Shown piece by piece: positions 46,694-57,243 of a stretch of DNA of 64,000 nt. This DNA comes from Chromohalobacter moromii (GTDB taxonomy: Bacteria; Pseudomonadota; Gammaproteobacteria; Pseudomonadales; Halomonadaceae), in assembly GCF_023091865.1 (NCBI RefSeq), contig NZ_JAHXDI010000001.1, positions 310,001-374,000 of the forward strand, read 5' to 3'. The first letter of the stretch is position 1. Each line of letters opens with the position of its first letter. Under the pieces are notes generated by a model. The model saw only the letters and a program-made list of their open reading frames with translations. It had not been told where the DNA came from and searched no databases. The position numbers and the translations under genes were made by a program.

Positions 46694-47725
46694 ATGACGA
46701 TCATGACACCGAAAGCGCCTGAGGCAGCCTCGTCGCTGGCCCGTGCGTACTGCCCGATCGCGCCGAGTGCACAGGCGCGTGCGCAGACCGAAACGATCAA
46801 GCGTTTGTTGAGCGAGCGTAATGCCACCTTGGTGGCACATTACTACACCGACGATGCCATTCAGCAGCTGGCCGAGGAAAGCGGCGGCTGTGTGGCCGAC
46901 TCCCTGGAGATGGCGCGCTTCGGCGCCCGGCACTCGGCCACGACCCTGGTAGTGGCGGGTGTCCGCTTCATGGGCGAGACCGCCAAGATCCTGTCCCCTG
47001 AGAAAACCGTTTTGATGCCCACGCTGGAGGCGACCTGCTCGCTGGACGACGGCTGCCCGGCGGATGAGTTTGCGGCCTTCTGCGATGCGCATCCCGACCG
47101 CACGGTCGTGGTCTATGCCAATACGTCGGCGGCGGTCAAGGCGCGCGCGGATTGGGTGGTGACCTCGTCGATCGCGGTCGAGGTCATCGAGGATCTCCAG
47201 GCCCGTGGCGAAAAGATCCTGTGGGCACCGGACAAGCACCTGGGGCGTTATATCCGCGAGCGTACTGGCGCCGACATGCTGCTCTGGGATGGCGCCTGCA
47301 TCGTGCACGAGGAGTTCAAGGCTCAGGGAGTACTGGATCTCAAGAAGGTCTATCCTGATGCCGCTTTACTGGTGCATCCCGAGTCGCCGATGGGAGTCGT
47401 CGAACTGGCCGACGTGGTGGGCTCGACCTCGCAACTGATCAAGGCCGCACGCGAACTCGACCAGCAACGCCTGATCGTGGCCACCGACCGCGGTATTTTC
47501 TACAAGATGCAGCAGGCGGTGCCGGACAAGACGCTGTTCGAGGCGCCCACGGCAGGCGACGGCGCGACCTGCCGGAGTTGCGCGCACTGCCCGTGGATGG
47601 CAATGAATGACCTGGATCGCCTCGAGCGCGCCCTCAGAGAAGGCGGTGACGAGATTCACATCGAGGCGGCGCTGCGTCAGCGAGCGCTCAAGCCCTTGGA
47701 GCGGATGCTGGCGTTCGGTCGCTGA
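46694..47725 (+). CDS. nadA: Quinolinate synthase A
   Basis: This protein of about 343 residues condenses iminoaspartate with dihydroxyacetone phosphate to quinolinate in NAD synthesis. It uses a [4Fe-4S] cluster. The expected cysteines lie in [20 protein letters not shown] and [11 protein letters not shown]. Other segments are [20 protein letters not shown] and [17 protein letters not shown]. The start at 46694 ([11 protein letters not shown]) is uncertain: the nearest strong GGGGGAG is about 25 bases upstream, inside a small hairpin. ATG 46655 would add 13 residues. Confidence 0.93.
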   Translation: MTIMTPKAPEAASSLARAYCPIAPSAQARAQTETIKRLLSERNATLVAHYYTDDAIQQLAEESGGCVADSLEMARFGARHSATTLVVAGVRFMGETAKILSPEKTVLMPTLEATCSLDDGCPADEFAAFCDAHPDRTVVVYANTSAAVKARADWVVTSSIAVEVIEDLQARGEKILWAPDKHLGRYIRERTGADMLLWDGACIVHEEFKAQGVLDLKKVYPDAALLVHPESPMGVVELADVVGSTSQLIKAARELDQQRLIVATDRGIFYKMQQAVPDKTLFEAPTAGDGATCRSCAHCPWMAMNDLDRLERALREGGDEIHIEAALRQRALKPLERMLAFGR

Positions 47726-47761
47726 GCCCGCTAGACAACGGCAATGGCCACACAAGAATCG

Positions 47762-48682
<921 letters not shown>

Positions 48683-48701
48683 GGGTACGCTGGTCATTCG
48701 G

Positions 48702-48756
48702 GTGCGTCCTGCAAGTACGTCCTGAGAGGTACGTTTCGAGAAGTACGTCCCGAGAA
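48702..48756. repeat. 14-bp tandem repeat upstream of ampD
   Basis: Three consecutive 14-bp units, GTACGTCCTGAGAG (48715), GTACGTTTCGAGAA (48729) and GTACGTCCCGAGAA (48743), follow a degenerate 13-bp unit (48702-48714). The array ends 13 bp before the ampD ATG, so it is in the 5' untranslated region or promoter of ampD. Confidence 0.8.
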
Positions 48757-48769
48757 GATAGGAGCAGGC

Positions 48770-49345
48770 ATGCGGGTCGACAATCACTGGCTCACCACGG
48801 CGCGGCACGTCGTCTCGCCCAACCATAACGCGCGCCCCGAGGGGGAAGTATCGGCATTGGTGTTGCATGCCATCAGCCTGCCACCGGGACGCTTCGGTGG
48901 CGATGCCATCGAGCGTTTGTTCACCAATCGTCTCGATCCCACTGCGCACCCTTACTTTGCCACGATTCACGCCTTGCGGGTCTCGGCGCATGTGCTGATC
49001 CGTCGCGATGGTGAAGCGGTGCAGTTCGTGGGGTTCGATCGGCGCGCCTGGCATGCCGGCCGCTCGCGCTGGTGGGATGGTCAGCGTGAACGCCGTGAAC
49101 TCAACGACTTCAGCATCGGTATCGAGCTGGAGGGCGACGATATTCATGCCTATCGCGACGCGCAGTATCGCTGTCTGGTGCGTGTATTGACCGCCTTGCA
49201 GGCACAATATCCTGCTTTGAGTGTCGAGCGGATGACCAGTCACGCGCATATTGCGCCGTTGCGCAAGACCGACCCCGGCCCGGCCTTCGACTGGGCCTAT
49301 TTTCATCGTTGTCTCGAGGAGATGGTGGACACAGCGTCCTGCTGA
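48770..49345 (+). CDS. ampD: 1,6-anhydro-N-acetylmuramyl-L-alanine amidase
   Basis: This 191-residue cytosolic zinc amidase removes peptides from anhydromuropeptides during murein recycling. It thereby lowers beta-lactamase inducer levels in species with AmpR/AmpC. Zinc ligands are His33 (LVLHAISLPPG), His158 and Asp168 (TSHAHIAPLRKTDPGPAFDW). The start at 48770 has AGGAG in front. It is not followed by ampE. Confidence 0.95.
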   Translation: MRVDNHWLTTARHVVSPNHNARPEGEVSALVLHAISLPPGRFGGDAIERLFTNRLDPTAHPYFATIHALRVSAHVLIRRDGEAVQFVGFDRRAWHAGRSRWWDGQRERRELNDFSIGIELEGDDIHAYRDAQYRCLVRVLTALQAQYPALSVERMTSHAHIAPLRKTDPGPAFDWAYFHRCLEEMVDTASC

Positions 49346-49657
49346 ACTGCATGCGTGTAAATTCACTACATCGCGTAAGACTTTGTTGTACCCCTGCGAT
49401 ATGTCCTAAGCGGGCAGGGGCAATAAGTATTTTGCAGGTCGCTTGCGGCCTATCGAATTGGCAGCAGACGGCGTTTGCGGTATCGTCGTGCCCTGAATTC
49501 GTGCGTCTTGCACGCCCCGCTGTAAGGAAATTACAGAAAGTTTTCTCGGAGACACGACCCAAAGAAGGTCGCGCCCGCACTGAAGAGCGCCACAGGCCCC
49601 ATCGCGATGCGTAGACGGGCCATGACCGACATACAATCTTCATTCGGAGAGACGTCT
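49346..49657. promoter_or_regulatory. Intergenic region before aceE
   Basis: These 312 bases hold no convincing gene. Visible symmetric elements are CCCCTGC-N16-GCAGGGG (49391-49420) and CTGTAA-GGAAA-TTACAG (49520-49536). They may be regulatory sites for the pyruvate dehydrogenase genes, or the first may be a weak ampD terminator. No E. coli-like PdhR box was seen, and I could not choose a clear -35/-10 pair. Confidence 0.4.
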
Positions 49658-52348
49658 ATGAGTCTGGAGGCAAGAAACGATCTCGATCCGATCGAAACCA
49701 CGGAATGGCTGGATTCCTTGGCCTCGGTCATCGAGCATGAGGGCGAAGAGCGCGCTCGTTACATCATGAGCCGCTTGGCGGATCGTCTGCGTCGCGATGG
49801 CTCTTCACCTCCCTTTTCCGGGACCACGCCGCATCGCAATACCATTCCGATGCATCGCGAAGCCAAGATGCCCGGTGACATGTTCATCGAGCGCAAGATT
49901 CGTTCGGCCATCCGCTGGAATGCGATGGTTCAGGTATTGCGCGCCAACAAGAAGCACAAGGGTCTGGGCGGTCACATCGCCAGTTATCAGTCCAGTGCCA
50001 CGCTTTACGAAGTGGGGTTCAATCACTTCTTCCGTGCTGACAATGGCGACCACAAGGGTGACCTGCTGTATATCCAGGGGCACGTCACGCCGGGTATCTA
50101 TGCACGTTCGTTTCTGGAAGGTCGTCTGACGCAGGAGCAGATGGATAACTTCCGTCAGGAAGTCGACGGCGAAGCGCTGCCGTCCTATCCGCACCCGTAC
50201 CTGATGCCGGATTACTGGCAGTTCCCCACGGTCTCCATGGGACTGGGGCCGATCCAGGCGATCTATCAGGCCCACGTGATGAAGTATCTGCATTCGCGTG
50301 AGCTCGAGGACATGCAGGACCGCAAGGTCTGGGCCTTCCTCGGTGACGGTGAGTGCGACGAGCCGGAATCGCTGGGCGCACTCCATCTGGCCAGCCGCGA
50401 GAAGCTCGACAACCTGATCTTCGTCATCAACTGCAACCTGCAGCGTCTCGACGGGCCGGTGCGCGGCAACTCGCGCGTCATCGACGAGCTCGAAGGGGTC
50501 TTCCGCGGTGCCGGTTGGAACGTGATCAAGGTCGTCTGGGGCGGTCAGTGGGACCCGCTGTTCGAACAGGACACCAAGGGCATGCTGCAAAAGCGCATGG
50601 ACGAGGCGGTCGACGGCGAGTACCAGAACTACAAAGCCCAGGGCGGCAAGTACACCCGCGAGCATTTCTTCGGTAAATACGATGAAACGGCGGAGATGGT
50701 CAAGGACTACTCCGACGAGCAGATCTTCCGTCTCAACCGTGGCGGTCACGATCCGCAGAAGGTCTACGCGGCCTACCATGAAGCAGTCAACAACGCCGAC
50801 AATCGTCCCACCGTCATCCTGGCGCATACCGTCAAGGGCTATGGCATGGGCGGCGGCAGCGGCGAAGCCGACATGGAGGCTCACCAGATCAAGTCGATGG
50901 ATACCGACGCTCTCAAGGCGTTTCGTGATCGTTTCGGCGTACCGATCTCTGACGAGCAGATCGAAAGCGGTGACATCCCGTACTACAAGCCCGACGACGA
51001 TAGCCCGGAGATGAAGTATCTGCATCTCCAGCGCGAAAAACTCGGTGGCTTTTTGCCGGCCCGCAAGAACGATTTCGAGGCACTCGAGATCCCTGGGCTC
51101 GACGACAAGATGTTCGCCAGTCAGCTCAAGGGCTCCGGCGACCGTGAAGTGTCTAGCACGATGTCCTTCGTGCGTGTGCTCAATGGCTTGGTCAAGAACA
51201 AGCAGTTGGGTGCTCGCGTGGTGCCGATCATTCCCGACGAAGCGCGTACTTTCGGAATGGAGGGCATGTTCCGCCAGTTGGGTATCTACGCCGCCGAAGG
51301 GCAGAAGTACGAGCCCATGGATGCCGGCCAGATCATGTACTACCGCGAGGACCAGAAGGGTCAGATCCTCGAGGAAGGCATCACCGAAGCCGGTTCCATC
51401 TCCGCGTGGATCGCGGCGGCGACGGCCTACGCCAACCATCACCTGCCGCTGATCCCGTTCTACGTTTACTACTCGATGTTTGGCTATCAGCGCGTCGGCG
51501 ACCTGATCTGGGCCGCCGGGGATCTGCAGGCGCGCGGTTTCATGATCGGCGGTACCGCCGGGCGCACGACCATCAATGGCGAGGGTTTGCAGCACCAGGA
51601 TGGCCATAGCCATATTCTGATGTCGACCGTACCGTCGTGCCGTGCCTACGACCCGTGCTATGGCCACGAGGTCGCGGTGATCCTGCAAGATGGTCTGAAG
51701 CGGATGTTCCAGGACAAGGAAAACTGCTTCTATTACCTGACCGTGATGAACGAGAACTACCCGCACCCGGAGATGCCGAAGGGCAGCGAGGAAGGCATCG
51801 TTCGCGGCATGTATCTGCTTCAGGAAGGCAAGAAGGACGGTCGTAAGAAGCAGCCGCGCGTGCAGCTCATGGGCAGCGGGACGATTCTCCGTGAGGTCGA
51901 AGCCGCCGCTGAGATGCTGGCGAACGATCACGATGTCGTCGCCGATGTGTGGAGTGTGACCAGCTTCAACGAACTGCGTCGCGAAGCGCTCGAATACGAC
52001 CGGCTGCAGTTCCTCGACTACGATGAGAAGCGTGAGAAGCCGTGGGTGTCACAGCAGCTGAAAGATGTCGAGGGGCCGGTCATCGCCTCGACCGACTACA
52101 TGAAGCTCTACGCCGATCAGATTCGTGCTTGGGTACCGAGTGACTTCCATGTGCTGGGGACCGATGGTTTCGGGCGTTCCGACACGCGTGAAGCGCTGCG
52201 TCGTTTCTTCGAAGTTGATCGCTACTACGTGACCATTCAGGCGCTGCGTGCGCTGGCCAGTCGCGGTGAAATCGACGCCAAGGTCGTCAATGATGCCATG
52301 AAGAAATACGGCATCGACCCTGCCAAGCCCAGCCCGCTGGTGTCTTGA
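49658..52348 (+). CDS. aceE: Pyruvate dehydrogenase E1 component, homodimeric
   Basis: This 896-residue TPP enzyme decarboxylates pyruvate and passes the acetyl unit to AceF lipoyl groups. The TPP motif runs from GDGECDEPES to FVINCNLQRLDGPVRG. Other parts are FSGTTPHRNTIP, GLGGHIASYQSSATLYEVGFNHFFR and the late MNENYPHPEMPKG. The length matches E. coli AceE (887). The start at 49658 (MSLEARNDLD) has CGGAGAG in front; ATG 49622 would add 12 residues. It precedes aceF by 156 bp; no lpd (E3) gene is adjacent. Confidence 0.97.
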   Translation: MSLEARNDLDPIETTEWLDSLASVIEHEGEERARYIMSRLADRLRRDGSSPPFSGTTPHRNTIPMHREAKMPGDMFIERKIRSAIRWNAMVQVLRANKKHKGLGGHIASYQSSATLYEVGFNHFFRADNGDHKGDLLYIQGHVTPGIYARSFLEGRLTQEQMDNFRQEVDGEALPSYPHPYLMPDYWQFPTVSMGLGPIQAIYQAHVMKYLHSRELEDMQDRKVWAFLGDGECDEPESLGALHLASREKLDNLIFVINCNLQRLDGPVRGNSRVIDELEGVFRGAGWNVIKVVWGGQWDPLFEQDTKGMLQKRMDEAVDGEYQNYKAQGGKYTREHFFGKYDETAEMVKDYSDEQIFRLNRGGHDPQKVYAAYHEAVNNADNRPTVILAHTVKGYGMGGGSGEADMEAHQIKSMDTDALKAFRDRFGVPISDEQIESGDIPYYKPDDDSPEMKYLHLQREKLGGFLPARKNDFEALEIPGLDDKMFASQLKGSGDREVSSTMSFVRVLNGLVKNKQLGARVVPIIPDEARTFGMEGMFRQLGIYAAEGQKYEPMDAGQIMYYREDQKGQILEEGITEAGSISAWIAAATAYANHHLPLIPFYVYYSMFGYQRVGDLIWAAGDLQARGFMIGGTAGRTTINGEGLQHQDGHSHILMSTVPSCRAYDPCYGHEVAVILQDGLKRMFQDKENCFYYLTVMNENYPHPEMPKGSEEGIVRGMYLLQEGKKDGRKKQPRVQLMGSGTILREVEAAAEMLANDHDVVADVWSVTSFNELRREALEYDRLQFLDYDEKREKPWVSQQLKDVEGPVIASTDYMKLYADQIRAWVPSDFHVLGTDGFGRSDTREALRRFFEVDRYYVTIQALRALASRGEIDAKVVNDAMKKYGIDPAKPSPLVS

Positions 52349-52387
52349 GCCCCGTTGATGTCATGGACTGAAGTGTCCCATCAAGGT

Positions 52388-52415
52388 GCCGCCATCGCCT
52401 GAGTGCGGTGGCGGC
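52388..52415 (+). other. Strong hairpin in the aceE-aceF spacer
   Basis: An 11-bp stem (52388-52398 with 52405-52415, one G-U pair) has a 6-nt loop and no T-run. It is 39 bases after the aceE stop and may protect the aceE mRNA 3' end or cause partial termination. Confidence 0.6.
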
Positions 52416-52434
52416 CATGGCCAGATTGCATGGT

Positions 52435-52477
52435 CTGATCGCGTCATCCGGTCGGTATTGAGGACCGGAGCGATCAG
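52435..52477 (+). other. Compound hairpin before the aceF ribosome-binding site
   Basis: An outer stem CTGATCG/CGATCAG (52435-52441 with 52471-52477) encloses a perfect 7-bp inner stem (52447-52453 with 52463-52469). It ends about 14 bases before AAGGAG of aceF and so could control access to that site. Confidence 0.6.
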
Positions 52478-52504
52478 GCCACCAGATTGGAAAGGAGCGC
52501 GACC

Positions 52505-54580
52505 TTGAGTAGCGAAATCATCAAAGTTCCCGATATCGGCGGCAGCGAAGGCGTCGAGATCATCGAGGTGGCGGTATCTGAGGGCGATGTCATCGCGCCC
52601 GAAGACACCATGATCACGCTGGAATCCGACAAGGCCAGCATGGATGTCCCTGCGCCCAAGGGGGGCAAGGTCGTCAAAGTGCTGGTCAAAGAAGGCGACA
52701 GCGTCTCCGAGGGTGACGATATTCTCGAGCTCGAAGCGGAAGGCGGTGGCGACGATGCCGGTGACACGTCCTCGCAGGACGAGGATCAGTCACAGGACGA
52801 GAGCGCCGAGAAGCAGGAAACGGCTGAGCCCGAAAAGGCGGCACCGAAGAAGAAATCCACCGGTGGCGGCAAACGCACCGTCGAAATCAAGGTGCCGGAT
52901 ATCGGCGGCAGCGAAGGCGTCGAAATCATCGAGGTGCCGGTCAGTGAAGGCGATGAGGTCAGCGCGGAAGACTCGCTGATCACGCTGGAATCCGACAAGG
53001 CATCGATGGACGTGCCGAGCCCCTACAGTGGCAAGCTCGTCTCGCTGGCGGTCAAGGAGGGCGACAGCGTCTCCGAGGGTGACCTGATCGGCAGCATGGA
53101 GATCGCCGGCGAAGGTGACGACGCAGACGACGATACCGACGAAGCGCCGGCGGAAGGCGACTCTGACAGTGCCGAGTCGGACGCGGACACCGAGGATCAA
53201 GACGCCGGCGAGGATACCGAAGAAGGCGGCGACGAGGGAGGCCGCAAGGAACTCCGTGTCCCGGATATCGGCGGCAGCGAGAACGTGCCGATCATCGAAT
53301 TGGCGATCAGCGAAGGCGACGAGATCGACGCGGAAGACACGTTGATCACGCTGGAATCCGACAAGGCTTCCATGGACGTGCCCAGCCCCTACAAGGGTAA
53401 GGTGGTCGAGGTCTCGGTCAAGGAAGGCGACAGCGTCTCCGAGGGCGACCTGATCGGCTATATAGAAGTGGCCGGTAGCAAGAAGCCGGCCAAGAAAGCC
53501 GATACCGGCAAGAAGCCCGACGCTGGCAAGGCGGACCAGAAGGCCGATGCCGGTCAGCAAAAGGCCAGCACTGCCAAGTCGACGTCATCTGCCAAGCAGC
53601 CCACGGGCGAGCCGAGCCCCGAGGCGCGTCACAAGCAAGGCGACGACAAGACGGCGGGTGCTCATGTGCATGCGGGGCCGGCGGTGCGTATGCTGGCGCG
53701 CGAGCTGGGCGTCGACCTGGCTCAGGTCACACCCACCGGGCCCAAGAACCGCGTGCTGAAGGAAGACGTGCAAGGCTACGTCAAAAACGCCCTTCAGCAG
53801 CGTTCCAGCGGGGCTGGGAGCAGTGCCGCGCCAGCGGGCGGTGCGGGTATCCCGGCGGTGCCGGACATCGACTTCAGCCAGTTCGGCGAGGTCGAGGAAA
53901 AGCCCATGGGCCGCCTGATGAAGGCGGGCGCGGCCAACCTGCATCGCAGCTGGCTCAACGTGCCGCACGTCACCCAGTTCGACGAAGCGGACATCACCGA
54001 GCTCGAAGCCTTCCGCAAGTCGATGAAGGACGAGGCCGCCAAGCAGGACGCCAAGCTCACGCCGCTGCCGTTCATGATCAAGGCCTGTGCCTACGCCTTG
54101 CAGAAGTTCCCGCAGTTCAACGTCAGCCTGAAGAGCGACGGCGAAACGCTGGTGCAGAAGCATTACGTGCACATCGGCATCGCCGTGGATACGCCGGACG
54201 GCTTGATGGTGCCGGTAATCCGTAACGCCGACCAGAAGTCGCTGATCGAGCTGGCCAAGGAGTCGGTCGAACTGGCCGGCAAGGCGCAGTCGAAAAAGCT
54301 CAAGCGCGAGGAGATGACCGGTGGCTGCTTCACCATCTCCAGCCTGGGCTCCATCGGCGGCACCGCCTTCACGCCCATCGTCAACGCCCCGGAAGTCGCC
54401 ATCCTCGGCGTTTCCAAGGCGCAGACGAAACCGGTGTGGGACGGCGCCGAGTTCGCCCCAAGGCTGATGATGCCGCTATCGCTGTCCTACGATCACCGTG
54501 CGGTCAACGGCGCGGATGCGGCGCGCTTCACGGCCTTTTTGGCCCAGGCACTGAGCGATATTCGTCGCCTGCTGATGTAA
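52505..54580 (+). CDS. aceF: Pyruvate dehydrogenase E2, dihydrolipoamide acetyltransferase
   Basis: This 691-residue E2 has three lipoyl domains (about 1-78, 125-202 and 247-324) with lipoyl lysines at 43, 165 and 287, each in ESDKASMDVP. Acidic or Ala/Lys-rich linkers follow, then a peripheral-subunit-binding domain (about 386-430, GPAVRMLARELGVDLAQVTPTGPKNRVLKEDV) and the acetyltransferase core, with the active-site His at about 664 in SYDHRAVNGAD. The start is TTG at 52505, preceded by AAGGAG at ideal distance; (M)SSEIIKVPDIGG is the usual N-terminus. Asn replaces the DG of the E. coli DHRxxDG, as in some relatives. Confidence 0.96.
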   Translation: MSSEIIKVPDIGGSEGVEIIEVAVSEGDVIAPEDTMITLESDKASMDVPAPKGGKVVKVLVKEGDSVSEGDDILELEAEGGGDDAGDTSSQDEDQSQDESAEKQETAEPEKAAPKKKSTGGGKRTVEIKVPDIGGSEGVEIIEVPVSEGDEVSAEDSLITLESDKASMDVPSPYSGKLVSLAVKEGDSVSEGDLIGSMEIAGEGDDADDDTDEAPAEGDSDSAESDADTEDQDAGEDTEEGGDEGGRKELRVPDIGGSENVPIIELAISEGDEIDAEDTLITLESDKASMDVPSPYKGKVVEVSVKEGDSVSEGDLIGYIEVAGSKKPAKKADTGKKPDAGKADQKADAGQQKASTAKSTSSAKQPTGEPSPEARHKQGDDKTAGAHVHAGPAVRMLARELGVDLAQVTPTGPKNRVLKEDVQGYVKNALQQRSSGAGSSAAPAGGAGIPAVPDIDFSQFGEVEEKPMGRLMKAGAANLHRSWLNVPHVTQFDEADITELEAFRKSMKDEAAKQDAKLTPLPFMIKACAYALQKFPQFNVSLKSDGETLVQKHYVHIGIAVDTPDGLMVPVIRNADQKSLIELAKESVELAGKAQSKKLKREEMTGGCFTISSLGSIGGTAFTPIVNAPEVAILGVSKAQTKPVWDGAEFAPRLMMPLSLSYDHRAVNGADAARFTAFLAQALSDIRRLLM

Positions 54581-54605
54581 TCCGAGCATAGCGGTGACGT
54601 GATAG

Positions 54606-54633
54606 AAGCGGCCTCCTCGGGGGCCGCTTTTTT
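54606..54633 (+). terminator. Intrinsic terminator after aceF
   Basis: An 8-bp stem AAGCGGCC/GGCCGCTT (54606-54613 with 54622-54629) is followed by a run of T to 54633. It lies 25 bases after the stop. Confidence 0.9.
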
Positions 54634-54851
54634 ATGTCACGACAAACGGAGCCACTGTCACGCGCGCGACGAAAGTACAACGCTCGAGGCAACTCCATGA
54701 AAAAAGGCGAATTATAGCGCTTAGAGCAGGCCGAGCCCGGGGCGGGCGTGCTTGTGCCGCTTGAGCCGTGCAGGTATCGTCATGGGCCATTCTCACTGCG
54801 ATGGCGTGTGCTTCATGGAACATGCCATGGCTAATAACGAACATGTGATGA

Positions 54852-55529
<678 letters not shown>

Positions 55530-55544
55530 GTATCTGTTCCTACC

Positions 55545-55567
55545 GCGCGGCGTCCCTGGCGCCGCGC
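55545..55567 (+). other. GC-rich hairpin after adk
   Basis: A perfect 8-bp stem GCGCGGCG/CGCCGCGC with a 7-nt loop lies 15 bases after the adk stop, with no T-run. It is probably an mRNA 3' stabiliser or a Rho-dependent end. Confidence 0.5.
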
Positions 55568-55613
55568 AATGACGACCTGCGTCAAGATTGCATCGGGCGG
55601 TGCGCCGGGCGTT

Positions 55614-55642
55614 TTGCCAATGACCGATGGCACGTTTATAGT
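55614..55642 (+). promoter_or_regulatory. Sigma-70 promoter of tsaB
   Basis: TTGCCA (55614-55619) and TATAGT (55637-55642) are separated by exactly 17 bp. Transcription would begin near 55649, about 24 bases before the tsaB start. Confidence 0.7.
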
Positions 55643-55672
55643 GCGGGCTCACCCGTTGCTCGATGATCGCCG

Positions 55673-56359
55673 ATGCCCACTTTGTTGGCCCTGGATGCCT
55701 CTACTAGCGCCTGTTCCTGCGCCTTGTGGCGCGATGGCCATGTCGTTTCCCGTTATCGTGACGCCCCACGTCAACACACTCAGCTCCTGATGCCGATGGT
55801 CGATGAGGTGCTGGCCGAGGCGGGCGTAGGGCTCTCCGATCTCGATGCGTTGGCATACGGTCGTGGGCCGGGCTCGTTCACCGGTTTGCGCATCGCTGCC
55901 GGGACGGCGCAGGGGCTGGCTTTCGCGCTCGAATGTCCCTTGATCGGCGTATCCACTTTGGAAGCCCTGGCGCTTGCTGCGCATCGGCGTCTCCACGCGC
56001 GCTATGTGGTGGTGGCAATGGACGCGCGCATGAACGAGGTCTATGCCGCTTCCTATCGCTGTCACGATGGCATGCTTGAGCCGCTCATGCAGGAAGCCGT
56101 GTTGGCACCGGAGCGACTGCGTCTACCTGTGGCTTCCCACGATGTCGACTGGGTGGGCATCGGTTCGGGTTGGGCCCTACGTGAGCGGATGCCTGCCGAT
56201 GTTCAGGCCGCGCTAGGCCAGATCCTGAGCGAGCCGCAACCGGCCGCCGAGGACATGGCACGGCTGGCGGTACAGGCCTGGGAAGCGGGAGAGCGTCCCG
56301 CCGCCGACGAGACGGTTCCGGTGTATCTACGCAATGAGGTGGCGTGGCAGCGCGCCTAA
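55673..56359 (+). CDS. tsaB: tRNA threonylcarbamoyladenosine modification protein TsaB
   Basis: This 228-residue ASKHA-fold protein starts LLALDASTSACSCALWRDG and has LDALAYGRGPGSFTGLRIAAGTAQGLAFAL, typical of TsaB/YeaZ. It pairs with TsaD and TsaE to make t6A37 in ANN-decoding tRNAs, which include the Lys tRNAs in this window. The ribosome-binding site is weak. It is followed by uppP after 86 bp. Confidence 0.95.
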   Translation: MPTLLALDASTSACSCALWRDGHVVSRYRDAPRQHTQLLMPMVDEVLAEAGVGLSDLDALAYGRGPGSFTGLRIAAGTAQGLAFALECPLIGVSTLEALALAAHRRLHARYVVVAMDARMNEVYAASYRCHDGMLEPLMQEAVLAPERLRLPVASHDVDWVGIGSGWALRERMPADVQAALGQILSEPQPAAEDMARLAVQAWEAGERPAADETVPVYLRNEVAWQRA

Positions 56360-56445
56360 GCGTTTCTTAAGCCCTCGAGAATAATAATGGCGTGCTCGCA
56401 CGCCCGTACGCAGCGTCATGTTTTTCGTTGCTTCAAGGACATTTC

Positions 56446-57243
56446 ATGGATTGGTTGCACGTCGTTGCGCTGGCCATCATTCAAGGCCTTACCGAATTCC
56501 TGCCCATTTCGTCATCCGCTCACCTGATTCTCCCGTCGCAGTTGCTGGGCTGGCCCGATCAGGGGTTGGCCTTCGATGTTGCCGTACATGTCGGCTCGCT
56601 AGCCGCGGTGATGCTGGTCTTCCACCGTGAAGTGACGCGCATCGTGCGTGATTGGGTGGCGCAGTGTCGCGGCGCGCCAGCGACACCGGAAAGCCGCCTG
56701 GGCTGGGCGGTGATCATCGGCACTCTGCCTGCCGTCATCATCGGTTTTCTGCTGGAAAGTGTCATCGAGTCATATCTTCGCGCCTCATTGGTGATTGCCA
56801 TCACCACCTTGGTTTTTGGGTTGCTGCTGTGGTGGGCGGATGTGCGAGGTAGCCGTCGGCATGCGTTGACCGCGATGTCGCTGCGCAATGCGCTGATCAT
56901 CGGGCTCGCCCAGGCCTTGGCATTGATTCCCGGGACGTCGCGTTCGGGCATCACGATCACGGCGGCCTTGCTGCTGGGCTTCACCCGCCAGGCCGCCGCG
57001 CGTTTCTCGTTCTTGCTGTCGATTCCACTGATTCTCGCCGCCGGTTCGCTCAAAGGCATTGAGCTTGTCGAAGCGGGCGAGGGGGTGGCCTGGGGGACGA
57101 TCGTCGCGGGAACGCTGATGTCATTCGTCGCGGCGTGGCTGTGTATCAAGTTGTTCCTGGCCGCGTTGGATCGCATCGGCATGCTGCCGTTCGTCATCTA
57201 CCGCTTGATTCTAGGCGTGGTGCTGCTGGTTTGGGTGACATGA
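56446..57243 (+). CDS. uppP: Undecaprenyl-diphosphate phosphatase
   Basis: This 265-residue membrane enzyme (BacA type) regenerates undecaprenyl phosphate for cell-wall synthesis. Active-site segments are [21 protein letters not shown] and [44 protein letters not shown] precedes the ATG at 56446. A small GC hairpin (56389-56404) lies in its leader. Its stop overlaps rsmJ by 4 bp. Confidence 0.96.
   Translation: MDWLHVVALAIIQGLTEFLPISSSAHLILPSQLLGWPDQGLAFDVAVHVGSLAAVMLVFHREVTRIVRDWVAQCRGAPATPESRLGWAVIIGTLPAVIIGFLLESVIESYLRASLVIAITTLVFGLLLWWADVRGSRRHALTAMSLRNALIIGLAQALALIPGTSRSGITITAALLLGFTRQAAARFSFLLSIPLILAAGSLKGIELVEAGEGVAWGTIVAGTLMSFVAAWLCIKLFLAALDRIGMLPFVIYRLILGVVLLVWVT

Noticed and set aside
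49805-51931. 708-codon open frame antisense to aceE
   Set aside because: Shadow of aceE codon bias; composition is atypical and there is no ribosome-binding site or family motif.
52487-52504. Earlier TTG start for aceF at 52487
   Set aside because: It lies upstream of the AAGGAG ribosome-binding site and would add six non-conserved residues before the canonical SSEIIKVP.
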